Shown here in pieces: positions 14,201-29,200 of a stretch of 64,000 nt of DNA. The first letter of the stretch is position 1. Every line of letters begins with the position of its first letter. A model generated the notes under the pieces. The model was not told the origin of the DNA. It ran no database searches and saw only the letters and a program-made list of their open reading frames with translations. A program made the translations under genes and the position numbers. The DNA is from Megalobrama amblycephala (Eukaryota > Chordata > Actinopteri > Cypriniformes > Xenocyprididae), in the NCBI RefSeq assembly GCF_018812025.1, contig NC_063053.1, forward strand, positions 10,185,623 through 10,249,622, written 5' to 3'.

Positions 14201-17200
14201 TAAATGACTTTTTAAAATATATTCATATAGAAAACAGTTATTTTAAATTGTAAAAATATTTCACAATATTACTGTTTTTGCTGTATTATTAGTCAAATGC
14301 ACCAGATATTTATTTGAGCATAAGAGACCTCTTTCAAAAACTTTACCTCTCACAAACTAAACGAACCAGAAGTAATAGTAATAAAATGTTTTAAAATGTT
14401 TTTTACTCATTATTTGCTTAGACTTCCACATTTTGAGAAAATATTTAGAAGTTCCAATATCCAGGTGCTGAATTTTATCATCACAATATTATATATCAAA
14501 GTATGTATTGTTTAAAATGTTGATCATTGCCTAATTCTATTTAACTTACTTTTAAAAAAAATAGTATGCAGTGCATATTGTGCACTATATTCACTAAGTA
14601 GTAAGGTATTACATCATTCCAAACAAAACCTCTTCTCAAAATTTGTCTGTCTCCCTCTATTAGTTGTGTGTGACAATATAAACTGACATTTCTTTTAAGC
14701 ATTCATTCCCCCTCAGTGGATCTAACGACTACAGAAAACTCAAGATTAGTTATGCAGTATGTGAGTATTCTCTTTGTTGTGCTGCCCTCCTCAGGTGGGA
14801 CACCTCCACTGCGCTCTTCAGCCAGCGCAACGGTGTATGTGAACCTCCTCGACCTCAACGACAACGATCCTGCCTTTCTCAACCTCCCATTTGTTGCTGA
14901 AGTACCAGAGGGGCTTCCTATAGGATCGTCTGTGTTCAGGGTTAGCATTTGATTGGTCTAAAGGGACTGAGAGTGCACTGATTAAATATTCAACAATCAG
15001 TTAATTTAGTATGCAATGGAGCCTGGGTTCATATCTTCATTTAATATTTGAAATAAACCAAGCAAAATTGCAACTGAATTTGACAGACAATGATCACCAG
15101 GCATTTTCACTGTATGAAAATGAGCAGATTTGACATTTTGATGATAACTTACGTTGGAAAAATGGCAAAAATATTGTTTTCAACATTGATAATAACTAGA
15201 AAGTAAAGTTTGTTGGAACAAACTTTTTTGTTGGTTTGACAAAGCCTTGTCTGAAAGTTTGAAAGTTTTATAAGCTTCCTAACATGATTTATCATGTTGT
15301 TAGCATGTCTTAACATGTCTAGTGTTATTTTACATTTGTTTTAGCATGTCACTAGCATGTTTTCGCATGTTGCTAGTATGTTTTAACATGTTGCTAGCAT
15401 CAATTAGCATTCTGTTAGCATATTTCACACATTGTTAGCATGAATTACCATGCTGTTAGCATGATTTAACATGTTGCTTATGTTTTAACACATTACTAGC
15501 ATGATTTGGCATGTTGCTAACATGTTTCAACACATTGCTAACATAAAATGTGATGATTCCCACTTCTGAAGTTGTGATTACAAGCTTATTGCATTCAAGT
15601 TTCGACATGTGAGGGTGTTAATGTGCAATTTTTTACCCAGGAAACTCGTATTTACGATAATTCCGAGAGCACGTGAAGGCAGCATTACATGTTGTTAGCA
15701 TGTTGCTATCACAAAACTAGCATGTTGTTAGTATATTTTAGCATGTTGCTAGCATGTTAACACATTGTTATCGTGAATTAGCATGTTGCTATCATGAATT
15801 ATCTTGTACCAATTCTGGGGCCATCTTTGATTCAATGTTGACATCTAATGAAGTTCTTGTAATAAAACTGTCCTGTGCTCATCTGCCCCCTGTTGATTTC
15901 CTCCCTCAGGTGCAAGTGCAGGACCCTGATGAAGGTGACAATGGTGCGGTTACCATGGCGCTTCAGATGGGGATGCCGCGGCTAGACTTCAGGCTCAACA
16001 TCACCTCAGGAATCCTGGTTTCCACGGCAGTGCTGGACCGCGAACAGATTGGCCTGTATTATTTGAGGATTATTGCGTATGACGCAGGCCAATTTCCACG
16101 AACATCCACAAGCACTCTCACTATCACAGGTATGGAGCAGGAGAACCAATCACTGTCCTGCTGTCAATACCTCGTGTTCAAAACCAAATGTTAAGTGATG
16201 TTTATTTGTGTCATTCTTTCTGTGCAGTTTTGGACATGAATGATGAGACGCCAACCTTCTTTCCCAGCGTTTATAACGTATCGTTGGATGAGAGCGTGCC
16301 CCGTGATTATGTGGTGGTCAGACTGAACTGCACAGATAATGACGCCGGTCTTAACGCAGAGCTCAGCTATTTTATCACAGGTCAGAGTGCAGAAGGTCAC
16401 AGATCAGAGGGTTTGAATGAGTTTGTGCTGATGGAGCAACTCTGTGAGATTTTGGCTAGGACTGACCCACAGTGCGGACCACAGTGACTCGCTTTCAACA
16501 AATGTGAGGCTAAAGCTCTGTTCCAAAATCTAGTGAGCTGCCTACATAGGCACCATTTTAAGGGATCATAGCCTTAACAACACAGCACAGCAACCAATTT
16601 CTAAATATACTCTAGGCCAACTTATTGAGCTCAGCATTGTGCTCAGTTACAAGATGACAGATGAAGCTCATTCAGTAGTGAAAAGTGCTGTTTGAGCATG
16701 TAAAAGGTCTGCAAAGTCACTCCAAAGGGAGTTATTCTCTATATAAGTGCGCACTTTTTCTGAACTCCATGAAACGCCTCCATTGTAGTCTTGAGTTTTC
16801 TTCCAGCAATGAGCACGTCGCATTGTTCCTCATTTAAATAATTCCCACCCAAGACATATGCAAAATAAAGGCGTGGCCTGGTTGAGTTGCATTAGTAGTG
16901 TGTTAAAACTCGCAGTTACGGGAAGGGGCTTGACATTTCCGAAACACACTCAAAGCGGTTGACCAATCACAACACACTAGTTCAGCTGACCAATCAGAGC
17001 ACATTGCTCTTTTCGGAAGGAGGGACTTCACAGAGACAGACTGGGAAGAGTGGAGTTGCAACAATGTCAAATATCTGAAAATAACGTTGTTGTTTTTTTT
17101 TTTTTAATTTTCAAGCATTAAAACCTATTCTAGTGGACCCCAAAACAAAATCAAGACTTTGTTAAAGGGCATAATATGGCCTCTTTAAATATACATGATT

Positions 17201-20200
17201 AAATACAGGTGACTTTCATATATTCTAGATTCCCTACATGTAAAGTAAAACATTTAAAAAAAATTGTTTTTTTTAAATTTGTTAATTAAAGCGTACAGCT
17301 AATGAAAGTCCAAAATCCAGTATCTCAAAATATTAGAATATTTACATTTGAGTTTCATTAAATGACCATTCCTACAGCATAATTTCCGGGTATCTTTTGT
17401 TCTTTGAAACCACACTAATGGGGAAGACTGCTGACTTGGCAATGGTCCAGGAGACAATCACTGACACCCTCCACAAAGAGAGTAAGTTACAGATGGTCAT
17501 TACTGAATGGGGTGGCTGTTTAGAGAGTGATGTATCAAAGCATATTGAATGCAAAGTTGACTGGAAGGAAGAAATTGGGTGGGCAAAGGTGCACAAGCAA
17601 CAGGGATGACCGCAAGCTTGAGAATACTGTCAAGTAAAGCCGATTCAAACACTTGGGAGAGCTTCACAATGAGTCGAATGAAGCCAGAGTCAGCGCATCA
17701 AGAGTCACCACACTCGGACATCTTCAGGAAAAGGACTACCAAGCCACTTCTGAAACAGAAACAACATCAGAAGCTTCTTACCTGGGCTAAGGAGAAAAAG
17801 AACTGGACAGTGAACAGAGGTCGAAAGTCCTCTTTTCAGATAAAAGTAAATTTTGCATTTCATGTTGAAATCATGGTCCCAGAGTCTGAAGGAAGACTGG
17901 AGAGGCACAGAATCCAAGCTGCTTGAAGTCTAGTGTGAAGTTTCTGAAGTTAGTAATGATTTGGGGGGCCGTGACGTCTGCTGGTGTTGGTTCATTGTCT
18001 TTTATCAAGTGCAAAGTCAATGCAGCCATCTTCCAGGAGATTTTGGAGCACTTTATGCTTCCATCTGCTGACAAGCTTTATGGAGATGCTGATTTCCTTT
18101 TCCAGCAGGACTTTAGCACCTGCCCACAGTGGTTTGCTGACCATGATATTACTGTGCTTTATTGGCCAGCCAACATGCCTGACCTGAATCTATGGGATAT
18201 TTTCAAGAGAAAGATGAGAAACAGTCGATCCAACAATATACAGATGATCTATATATCTCAATAGTGCCTCAGCAGTGCCACAGGCTGATCACTTCCATGC
18301 CACACTTCACTGATGCTGTAATTTGTGCTAGGAGCAAGTCATTTGCTGTAATATGTGCTGCCGACCAAGTATTGAGTGCACAAATGAACATGCTTTAAAG
18401 AACTTGAACGTTTCTGTTTTGCAAATCCATTTTTTGATTGATCTTAGGAAATATTCTAATATTTTGAGATACTGGATTTTGGACTTTCATGAGCTGTACG
18501 CTCTAATCATCAAAATTAAAAAAACAAAAAAAAAACTTTTGAAATGTTTTACTTTACATGTAGGGAATCTAAAATATATGAAAGTTTCATTTTTAAAAAT
18601 AATTTACAATAAAAAAATTAACTTCTTGATGATATTCTAATTATATGACCAGCACCAGTATATGATTAAAAATTCACTATTTTACCAAATTGTGTGTATT
18701 TCATGATTATTACATTAGCAACATGCTAATGCCAAACTCCATTGAAATCAATTGTGTATTTGTATGGCAACACAGCTAGCACATTCAAAATAGGTCAATT
18801 ATGAAGGCAGTACACTTGGGTTTGGGACAGAGCCATGATTTGTGATTTCTCTTGTTGTGTTTATATGTCCCAATAGGAGGGAACCAAGATGGAAAGTTTA
18901 GCGTGGGTTTCCGGACCGGTGTAGTACGGACCGTGGTGGGTCTGGATCGTGAAACTCAGGCCTCGTACAGGCTAGTGATTGAAGCGATTGGTGAGTTTCA
19001 TGTGGGTGTTAAAACAATTGGTTATGCATGTGTGCATGCATGTGTGGTATGATCTTTTGCAGTTTCCTGTCAAAGTGACATTGAATTGAAAGAAGAGTTT
19101 GGTGGTTTCCTGTTTAAGCTGTGCAGCCTTCAGAAATACACCAGCTGTTCTAATACCAGTTTAATGAGCTTCTTTGAAAATACTCTGCCCACTTATCAAT
19201 ACTGGGAAGTCCATCACATGATGGGTACATTTACTGTGTTTCAAGCACAAACACTCTTGCCAGTCATTTTACATGTAAAAATGTAGATTTTAATATTAAT
19301 AATATTTCACATTTGCTAGCTTAATATTATATATTTTTTTATTTAATATTATATATTTTTACCAGTAAATGTGATAAGTGCGAACTGTCAAGGTTTGTCT
19401 TTTGTGGGTCTTTTGTATGTTGCTCAGGCCAGTTTAGGATTGTCATGTTGCTGTTGCTTGGCACAACTAATGGTTATTTAGAGTATTTAGTATTACCATG
19501 CAACACCAGTGAAGATACGAGTCATAAGGGCTGTATTGTGGCAGTGTTTTTATGTTGCTATCAGGGTTGTCATGCTAATGGAAAACCTGGAACTATCAAC
19601 TATAATATGAATTAGAATGCCTATAATATAAATCAGAAACTATAAAATATAAATGATATTATTTTGTTTCAAGTATGCTAAAACATTCCAGCTAGACTTC
19701 CCGCTCTTCTTTAGTTTAATCTCTGTAAAAATCCATTTGTCATAGAAATGTAATAAAAATTGGTCAACCTTGAACTTGTACTGTATATTATTTGAACTGA
19801 GAATAGCATTCCCTAGCCGTATTGGCCAGACTGTTGATGGTTTTCCTGTAGATAATGGTCCAGCGGGAAGCCGGAGGACAGGCACAGCTACAGTATATGT
19901 GGAGGTGCTGGACGTCAATGACAACAGGCCCATATTCCTCCAAAACAGCTATGAGACCAGCGTCCTGGAGAACATACCAAGGGGAACTAGTATATTACAG
20001 GTACATGTGCACATATTCATGAATCAGTATCACAATATTGGTATTATGAAGTAGCGCATGGAGTTGTAATTTTTTTACATTGTGTTTTTGTGTAACCATG
20101 GCAGCATTGTCATGTCAGTGGTTTTCTGTGATGTCATGTTCCGGTGTGCTGGTAACCATGACCATATAGACTGGCAACAGTTGCCAAAGTAGAGTAACCA

Positions 20201-23200
20201 TGATGATGTTTCAAAAGTTCTAGGAATAATTTCTGCAGTGTTCCACAAACTCTCAAACTAAATAAAGGGCTCTTCCTTTTTTCTTTTTTTTTTTTCCAAA
20301 GGAAAAAAATAACATGAAGTTGATATTGAACTGTTATTAAAGCTCTGTTTGGGGAATAATTTGTTGTTAATATGCAAAGCTTTGTTTAAGTTTGCAGAAA
20401 TGTGCTGTTATGGGTGGAAAAAAAGAATTCCAATGGCACAACAACAATGATTTGAACAAATCCTATAATTTGGACACCTAAAGCACACTTAAAAAAATGT
20501 ATCAGAACTTTAAACCAAGTCACAATTAGTTTAAGATAGCACAAACACACTTACTTGCTTTTAAAGCAAAACATTTCATAAAAAGATGTTTTAAATGATA
20601 AAACAATAGATATACTATTCCTACAGGCTACTATTCATTAGTTAATGTGAGCACTAGTTCTACAAATGCTACTTGGTTTGCTGTTTTGGTTTCTAATTCA
20701 ATGACATTCAGACATTTTTAAGTGTGTCATAAAAGCATGGGGCCACTGTACACATAAACATACATGCAAATGAATCCAAATTTCCTCCAAATAAATAGTG
20801 ATGTTGTTAATGCCATGTCAAAATGGCCTCCGTTACTCAGAGAGCTTCTGGTCTGTGCTGGCAGGTCAGTTCAGGTCTGTCTCCACAGCAGCAGAAGATG
20901 TGATGTGGGCAATGTCCAGCTGTTTATAGAGTTGCGGCCACCGAATAGTTGGATTGTTGAGTCACTTCTTGTTTCGATTGAAGCTAATGGTGAATGAAAT
21001 GAGTTGACTTCCTGTACACAGACTGATCTCTTTCAGTACTGATAGCAGAGGACGCAGGATCTGCTCTCATGTTTGCATTAACAGTGATTGTGTGTATAGG
21101 TACGTATTTATAGCTCTTTTCCAAAACCTAGTGAGCTGACTACCTAGACAGTATTTTAAGGGATCATAGGCACACTCCAGATGCAAACAGTGTTCCCATG
21201 AAGTTTTAATGGACATGGAGAGCATTATTACACATGAAGTAAACATATATATATATAGTTGGTAACACTTTACAATAAGGTTTCATTAGTTAATTACTTT
21301 AGTTAACATGAATGAACAATACTTCTACAGCATTTATCAATCTTAGTTCATGTTAATTTCAACATTTACTCATACATTATTAAAATCAAAAGCTGTTTTT
21401 GTTAACATTAGTTAATGAACTGTGAACTAACATGAACAATGAACAACTTTATTTTTATTAACTAATATTAACAGAGATCAGTGGCATGCGCAGACCTCCG
21501 CGAGGGCCGCGATGTGACCGCAAAGGGCACTTTCACTTTCACGATTAAAGGGGCAGGGGCTCAATTCTAGATTAATTTTTTCATTTTAGTTCAGCTTTAG
21601 TCTTTAATTTAAGTCTTCAACTTAAATTTGTTTTAGTTAGTTTACTTCATCTAATTTATGTTTTAATTCAGCTTTATTTCAATGAACAAAAATGTTTTAA
21701 ATACTTTTATGTTTAGTTAATAATAACCTTGGTAACATTATATGCATCCCTCAAGGGAAAAGGTAATCCCAGAATGCATTGCATGCAGCAGACAAGTTGA
21801 TAGAAATGTCAATTCTAAATTTACATTTCATTACGTTCCTGAAAGTTTCGATAAGAAGAATTAAATCTAAATAAAACTGATTGTATCTAATATTTGTATG
21901 TTATGCATTTTTATGCTTATTAGCAACATGCTTACAATTTTTTGGAATACATTTTAAAGGATTAGTCCACTTTTAAATACACTTTTCCTGATAAATTTAC
22001 TCACCCCCATGTCATCCAAGATGTTCATGTCTTTCTTTCGTCAGTCGAAAAGAAATGAAGGTTTTTGAGGAAAACATTCCAGGATTATTCTCCTTACAGT
22101 GGATTTCAATGGCTACCAACAGATTGAAGGTCAAAATTACAGTTTCAGTGCAGCTTCAAGGGCTTTAAACGATACCAGATGAGTAATAAGGGTCTTATCT
22201 AGCGAATCGATCGGTCATTTTCGAAAAAAATACAACCGTTTGTGCTTTATAAACAAAATATCACCTTGAACGTACTTTCCGCTTCCGCATTCTTCATAAC
22301 GCTTACGCCGAATGTCCTACGCCTTCCCTATTCAAGTTGCGGAAAAAAACGAAACTGGCGCCGCGTTTGTTCTGAAGAATAGGGAAGGCGTAGGACATTC
22401 AGCGTAAGCGTTATGAAGAATGCGGAAGCGGAAAGTACGTTCAATGCGATATTTTGTTTATAAAGCATAAACGGTTGTATTTTTTTCGAAAATGACCGAT
22501 CCATTCGCTAGATAAGACCCTTATTACTCATCTGGTATCGTTTAAAGCCCTTGAAGCTGCACTGAAACTGTCATTTTGACCTTCAATCTGTTGGTAGCCA
22601 TTGAAGTCCACTGTAAGGAGAAAAATCCTGGAATGTTTTCCTCAAAAACCTTCATTTCTTTTCGACTGACGAAAGAAAGACATGAACATCTTGGATGACA
22701 TGGGGGTGAGTAAATTTCTCAGGAAAAGTGTATTTAAAAGTGGACTAATCCTTTAAGTCTAGTTTCCTGTAGTTGGAGTTGCTTCCTATGAAGTGTACTT
22801 CAAATCAGTCACTTAAAAGCCAGCTGCCTATGTAGGCACTAGACTGCAAGGCGACTCACTAGGTTTTGCAACAGAGCTCAGATCTCTGTGGCATACTGCA
22901 GCAGAGATGGTATAGTAATATAGGTGTGGGAGTCATTTGTCTTTGACTCTGCGAGCGGCACTGACCCTGATTGCATCCTGCTCTGGGCTACGTATGGCTG
23001 AACGGGTCTTCTGAACGCTGGCGTGGAGGAGAACGACTGCCTCATAGAGCCCAAGCGCTTCCAGAGCTTCAGCTGGGGCTCACTGGACAGAGTCTGCTCG
23101 CACGAGAGACCGTCCGCCGGGCCACAGTCCCCGTCCACACCCCAGGACCCTCCTGGCGAGCAGCCCACCGCCAGAAAGATCACACAGCCCCCGAACAGAA

Positions 23201-26200
23201 CGAAGAGACACACGATGATGATGATGGTCGGGAGGGGATGTTGAAGATCCAGAGGTGGAGATGTTGGGGAGACGGAAAGCGAGAGATTAGAGAGGGACAG
23301 ATTGAAAGGAACATCCATTTTGTTCCTGGATCTGTAGAGATCAGAAAACAGGAAGAGTTAAATCTGGGTCAGGTGGAGTGCATATATATAGTGAAGATGT
23401 AGGTGTGTTTGTGACACTTGGGGTTCAGGCTTGTGCAAATGTGTGAATCTTATGCGTGTGCGAGACGCATGCAAGGTTCCAGGATGTGGTTAACAGGTGT
23501 GTATGCGTGTGTGTAAGCTTAAGAAGAAAAAATCTCTTTAATATCTTAATTGTTTGTCTTAGGCAGCAATGATACGGCAAGCGAGCGGACACTTTTTTTT
23601 AAACCTAATGCCTAAAACGTACAAGAGTGTGTGAAAACAAGTGCTTCGAGTTTGTATGGGTCATAGTGGTCTGAGATATGACTCAAAGCAAATCATTACA
23701 CAATTCAAGTGGGTTTCATTCTCATGGAGGGCTATGCTTATGCAACTGGCCCATGTCATGTGGTCTTTTTTTTTCTTTTCTTTTTTTCTTTTCTAAAAAA
23801 GACCTTACTAGCCTCACATGTAGGTTTTGGACAAGATCTCAACACTGCCTCACACTGTGCTCATATTTGACAAGATAATCTGCAATCAAAAGTCTGAGAT
23901 TCTCATTTCATAAGCTCTACTTATAATTGTCACCATTTGTCTCATTTGTGTCTAATTTACTTCTCTTAAGTAATGTTATTGTTAACTAAAACTTTTTTCT
24001 TTAATTGAAGTAAGGCTGAAATAAAATATAAATATTAGATGAACAACTTAAAAACTTAAATTATAAATGCTACTAACTAAAATAAAATGTTTAAATTGAA
24101 ATACTAAAATGACTAAAACTAAAACTGAAATAAAAATAGAAGTATTTTATAAAAACAAAAACTAATAAAAATGACACAACAAAATTACTAAAACTAAAAT
24201 GAAAATGGAAAAAAAATAGCTAATTCAAAATATTAATTTATACTATAAAATAAAATAAACTCTGCTTCTAAGGATTTTTAGAAGAAATATATGAGACAAT
24301 ATTCAAATAAAACAGGCAGAGAAGTCTCCTGTGCAATGAAAGAGCAACATCTGAGCACATTTTCATCTAGGTAAACACAGCGGTGGTTTGTGGTGGCGGG
24401 ACTGAACACCTACAGTACACACATTTTATCGTCACCATCTAGCATCTCTACACGCGGAGCTCACGGCGCTTTTCTGCAAGACTATCAAAATGACTGAGCG
24501 ATTTCTGTAAAGGAATGTCAAGAAAGGTCAAAGTATAGTAGATTTATACTGCACTATATTGATTACAGATTAGCAAGAGTGTCTAACTCATTCAATCACA
24601 CGCACGCACACACACACACACTCAGGGATGGATTAAGGTCTACACAGTCAGGGATTTCCAGTTAGATTTTCAGTTTTAACAGATTTTTTCACTTGTTTTA
24701 AAGGTGCCCTCGAATGAAAAATTTAATTTATCTTGGCATTGTTAAATAACAAAAGTTCAGTACATGGAAATGACAGTGAGTCTCAAACTCCATTGTTTCC
24801 TCCTTTTTATATAAATCTCATTTGTTTAAAAGACCTCCGAAGAACAGGCGGATCTCAACATAACACCGACTGTTACGTAACAGTCGGGGTGTACGCCCCA
24901 ATATTTGCATATGCCAGCCCACGTTTACAACATTATAAAAGGCATTAGACAAGGGCAGCCAGTATTAACGTCTGGATGTGCACAAAACCAAATCATCAGA
25001 GCAAGCAAGAACAATAGCGAAAAATGGCAGATGGAGCAATAATAACTGACATGATCCATGATAACATGATATTTTTAGTGATATTTGTAAACTGTCTTTC
25101 TAAATGTTTCGTTAGCACGTTGCTAATGCACTGTTAAATGTGGTTAAAGTTACCGTCGTTTCTTACTGTATTCACGGAGACAAGAGCCGTCGCTATTTTC
25201 ATTTTTAAACACTTGCAGTCTGTATAATGCATAAACACAACTTCATTCTTTATAAATATCTCCAACAGAGTAGCATTAGCCGTTAGCCACGGAGCACTAT
25301 CAAACTCATTCAAACTCAGAAGTAAACAATATAACAGTATACAATACTCACATAATCCGACGCATACATGCCGCATGCATGACAAACACTTTGTAAAGAT
25401 CCATTTTGAGGGTTATATTAGCTGTGTAAACTTTGTTAAGGCACTGTTCAAGGCAAGCGCGAGCTCTGTGGGCGTGGACCACGGGATTTAAAGGGGCCGC
25501 AGCATAAAATCGGCGCGTTTATAATGATGCCCCAAAATAGGCAGTTAAAAAAATGTATTAAAAAAAATCTATGGGGTATTTTGATCTGAAACTTCACAGA
25601 CACATTCAGGGGACACCTTAGACTTATATTACATCTTTTAAAAACATAATCTAGGGCACCTTTCAGTGAAAAACTGTCAATTGGTTTACAGAAAGTTTCC
25701 GTACTATATACGGTGAATAAATGTAATAGATCTAATGATACATTTAATGTAATTTTGCGGTAAAATAATTAAATTCACAGTTAAATTCACAGTTTTTGGA
25801 AGTGAAAAATAACAATTCATTGTAAAATTTACAGTGAAAAACCGTAAATTGACATTCCCACAATTCCCTGCGTGACACTTCACATTTGATATATTTTCGT
25901 TGAAATAACTCTGATTCTTCTTAGTTTTTCTCATTTTTTTCTAATCAGTTATGTACATTAGGGTTTTATGTTACATCTAATGTTGTTAAATTAATGTTTA
26001 TTGCATTTTTAAAATGTCATGCATGTTACCATGATGGTGTTTAGTGTGTGTGTGAATGACACTGTGTGCACCTTCTATATGTTAGTGTTGTCCTTCTCAG
26101 CTTGTGGAAAAGCTGCTTGTGATGAACTTTGATTCATCATGTGACTCTTATCACCACTGTGTTTGGTGACTGTCAGTGTATTATAAAGGTACAAAACAGA

Positions 26201-29200
26201 TATTAGTACTTCATTAGGTTGGTAAATTAACATTATATTAGTTAATGAAATATGTTATTTTACCATAAATTTAACAGATTTTTTTTTTTACGTTGCTACT
26301 GTATTTTTTACGGTAAAGTTCTGGCAACCACAGCTACCGTTTTTTTACCGTAAATTTTGCTGGGATTTTTTTTTATTTTTTGCAGAGTATGCAAGTTAGT
26401 TGAATTTGAACATACTGTTGTAGTAGATAATTCGATCACCATCACATTACCTCAATAACATGTTAATTATGTACAAGCAGGTGAATGCATTTGATAAGCA
26501 CACACATCTGTGTATGTTTAGTGTATGTTACTGGCCTACATCGCTCACATAAAACACATTTGAAATGGCATTTGACATTAAAAATGTTGGTGCCCCACTA
26601 AGTGAGCAGTCAGATGAGAAATGTGGCTTTTTTTAAGCTAAGTTGGGTCTGTTAAAATAACTCTCAATCTATCTGAAACACACACAAACACACCATAGCA
26701 CCCAAGTCACCAATTACTTTCTGCTCCTAAATGTCAGCATGTTAAATTCTGAGCACACAGAGTGTGACTTATCGCTTTGATGAAAACACATTGAGACATG
26801 AAATTATTCTTCATCTTAAATGCCACAAACAGGCTGAAAAGGCCACTCATACGAGAACTATTGTTAGTGAAACACTTCATTAGTTACCACAGGATGGATC
26901 TGCTGAAATGCATTTGTGCACACATCATCACATTTTTGCTTTGCTCAAGCAGGCAGCAAAATCTGTTGTATGCTTCCTTTTTTTTTTTTCTTTCTTCTTT
27001 TCTTGGTGCACTAGTCTTTGGGGGGAAAACACTATTTGCAAAAAAAAAAAAAAACTGATACAAACCACATTTATAAAGGAGTTAATTTTTGTAAATACAG
27101 TACTGTGCAAAAGTCTTAGGCACGTCAGTATTTTCACCCCCCCAAAAAGGTTTTAAGCCAGTTAATTATATCTTTTGCTGTAGTGTGTCAATAGGAAATA
27201 TCCGTTCACATTTCCAAACATTCATTTTGCCATTAATTGTAATAATCTAGTGAGTTTTTTGAATACACAAGGAGTCTGACAACAGCCGGTGCTCCACACA
27301 GTGATCTGATCTCACCATCATCGAATCCGTCTGTGATTACATGAAGAAACAGATGAAGCTGAGACAAACTAAATCCAGGAGAACTGTGGCCGTGTCTCTA
27401 AGATGCTTGAAGAAACCTCCCTGCAAAGATACAGTACTGTGAAGAGTTTTAGGCACTTGTGTAAAAATGCTGTAAAGTGAGGATGTTTTTAAAAAATACT
27501 GTTATAAATAGATTTTATTTATCAATTAACTTATATTAACTAAATCAAAACAATATTTTGTGTAACCACCCTTTGCATTGAAAATGGCTCTTGTCCAGGT
27601 AAACTTGGGCATCATTTTTCAGGTAGCTTTGGAGGGAGGTTTCTTAAAATCTCTTGGAGACACGGCCACAGTTCTCCTGGATTTAGTTTGTCTCAGTTTC
27701 ATCTGTTTCTTCATGTAATCACAGACGGATTCGATGATGGTGAGATCAGATCACTGTGTGGAGCACCGGCTGTTGTCAGACTCCTTGTGTATTCAAAAAT
27801 CTCACTGGATTATTACAATTAATGGCAAATGTGAACGGATATTTCCTATTGACACACTACAGCAAAAGATATAAATAACTGGCTCAAAAAATTTTTTGGG
27901 GGGTGAAAATACTGACGTGCCTAAGACTTTTGCACAGTACTGTACATTTTTAGTGAGTCAAATTCGTTTTTGTCTGTCATACACTATTATTCATAAGTTT
28001 AAGGAAAGATTTGATAAGATTTTTTTTTTAAACGTTTTTAAGAGAGATCTCTTATGTTCACCAAGGCTGACTGAAAACAGTAATATTGTGAAATATTACA
28101 AAATATCTGTATTCTATTTGAATATATTTTAAAATGTATTCCTGTGATGACAAAGCTAAATTTTCAGCATCATTACTCCAGTCTTTAGTGTCACATGATC
28201 CTGCAGAAATCATTCTAACATGCTGATTTGAAACATTCAAGAAACATTTCTTATTATTATCAATGTTTAAAACAGTAGCCTATTTTAGTGGAAACTGTAA
28301 TACATTTTATTTCTTTGATGAATAGAAAGCTCAAAAGAACAGCATTTATTTAAAATAGATTTTTTTTTGTTACAATGTACAAGTTTTTAGTGACACTTTT
28401 GATCAATTTAATGCATCCTAACTAAATAAAAGTACAAATTTCTTTAAAAAAACTAGACTTTCCGGCACCAAACTACAGAACAGTAGTGTACACAGTGTGC
28501 AACAATGTGCCCTATGTAGTAACCTTTGTGGCATTTACTATGCTGTGAATAGTGAATGAGTAAGTTAATTCAGTAAGTAATTCAGCATATGCACGAATTA
28601 GTAAAATATAATAATGTAAACATGGCTTATGCTGTCCCGTGTACTTTATGACTGACATCACGGCAAAATAAAATGGGTGTCCATGCGGTTTTGTGCTGGT
28701 TAGTGTGGGTTTAGTGCTTGTTTGGTGCTTTGTTGCTCAGCAGAACAAAAATGAAAAAGCCCGGTAGGGAAACCAGCATTCAAAACATGACATATCCTGG
28801 TGTTTTCAACAGGAGTCCAATTAACAACATTTCTTTTTCAGTTTATTCTTTGTGGCTCAACTTTACCTTTAGCGTTGGATGCGGTTTGTGACTCCAAAGT
28901 TCTGCTTGTTTCAAATCACGTTGTCACCAAGAGTGTTGAGATGAGACAGCTGGAAGATCAGAAAAAGTGGAGCTAATATCCGTTCAGAGAGACTCAAAAT
29001 CAACCTTCCTTCTTTTTTGACCATAGCAGTGTGTTTCATGAGCTAAAACCCATTCTGAGCCAAACTTTGAGCCTCAAGTTTTAACCCCCCGTGTGATGGA
29101 ATGGTCCGGTCTGCCTGTTCTATTCATCTCTCTCCAAGAGACCCCCCCCCAGACCCCTTCTTTCTTTCTCTCCCCCTCCTCCTCCTCATCCCCTACTCCT

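Noticed and set aside
25134..25385. 83-codon frame repeated almost unchanged at 44606-44863
   Set aside because: Conserved only because both are copies of the same recent transposon. Its ends are non-coding and there is no recognised domain, so I treat it as a shadow frame, though the match is striking.
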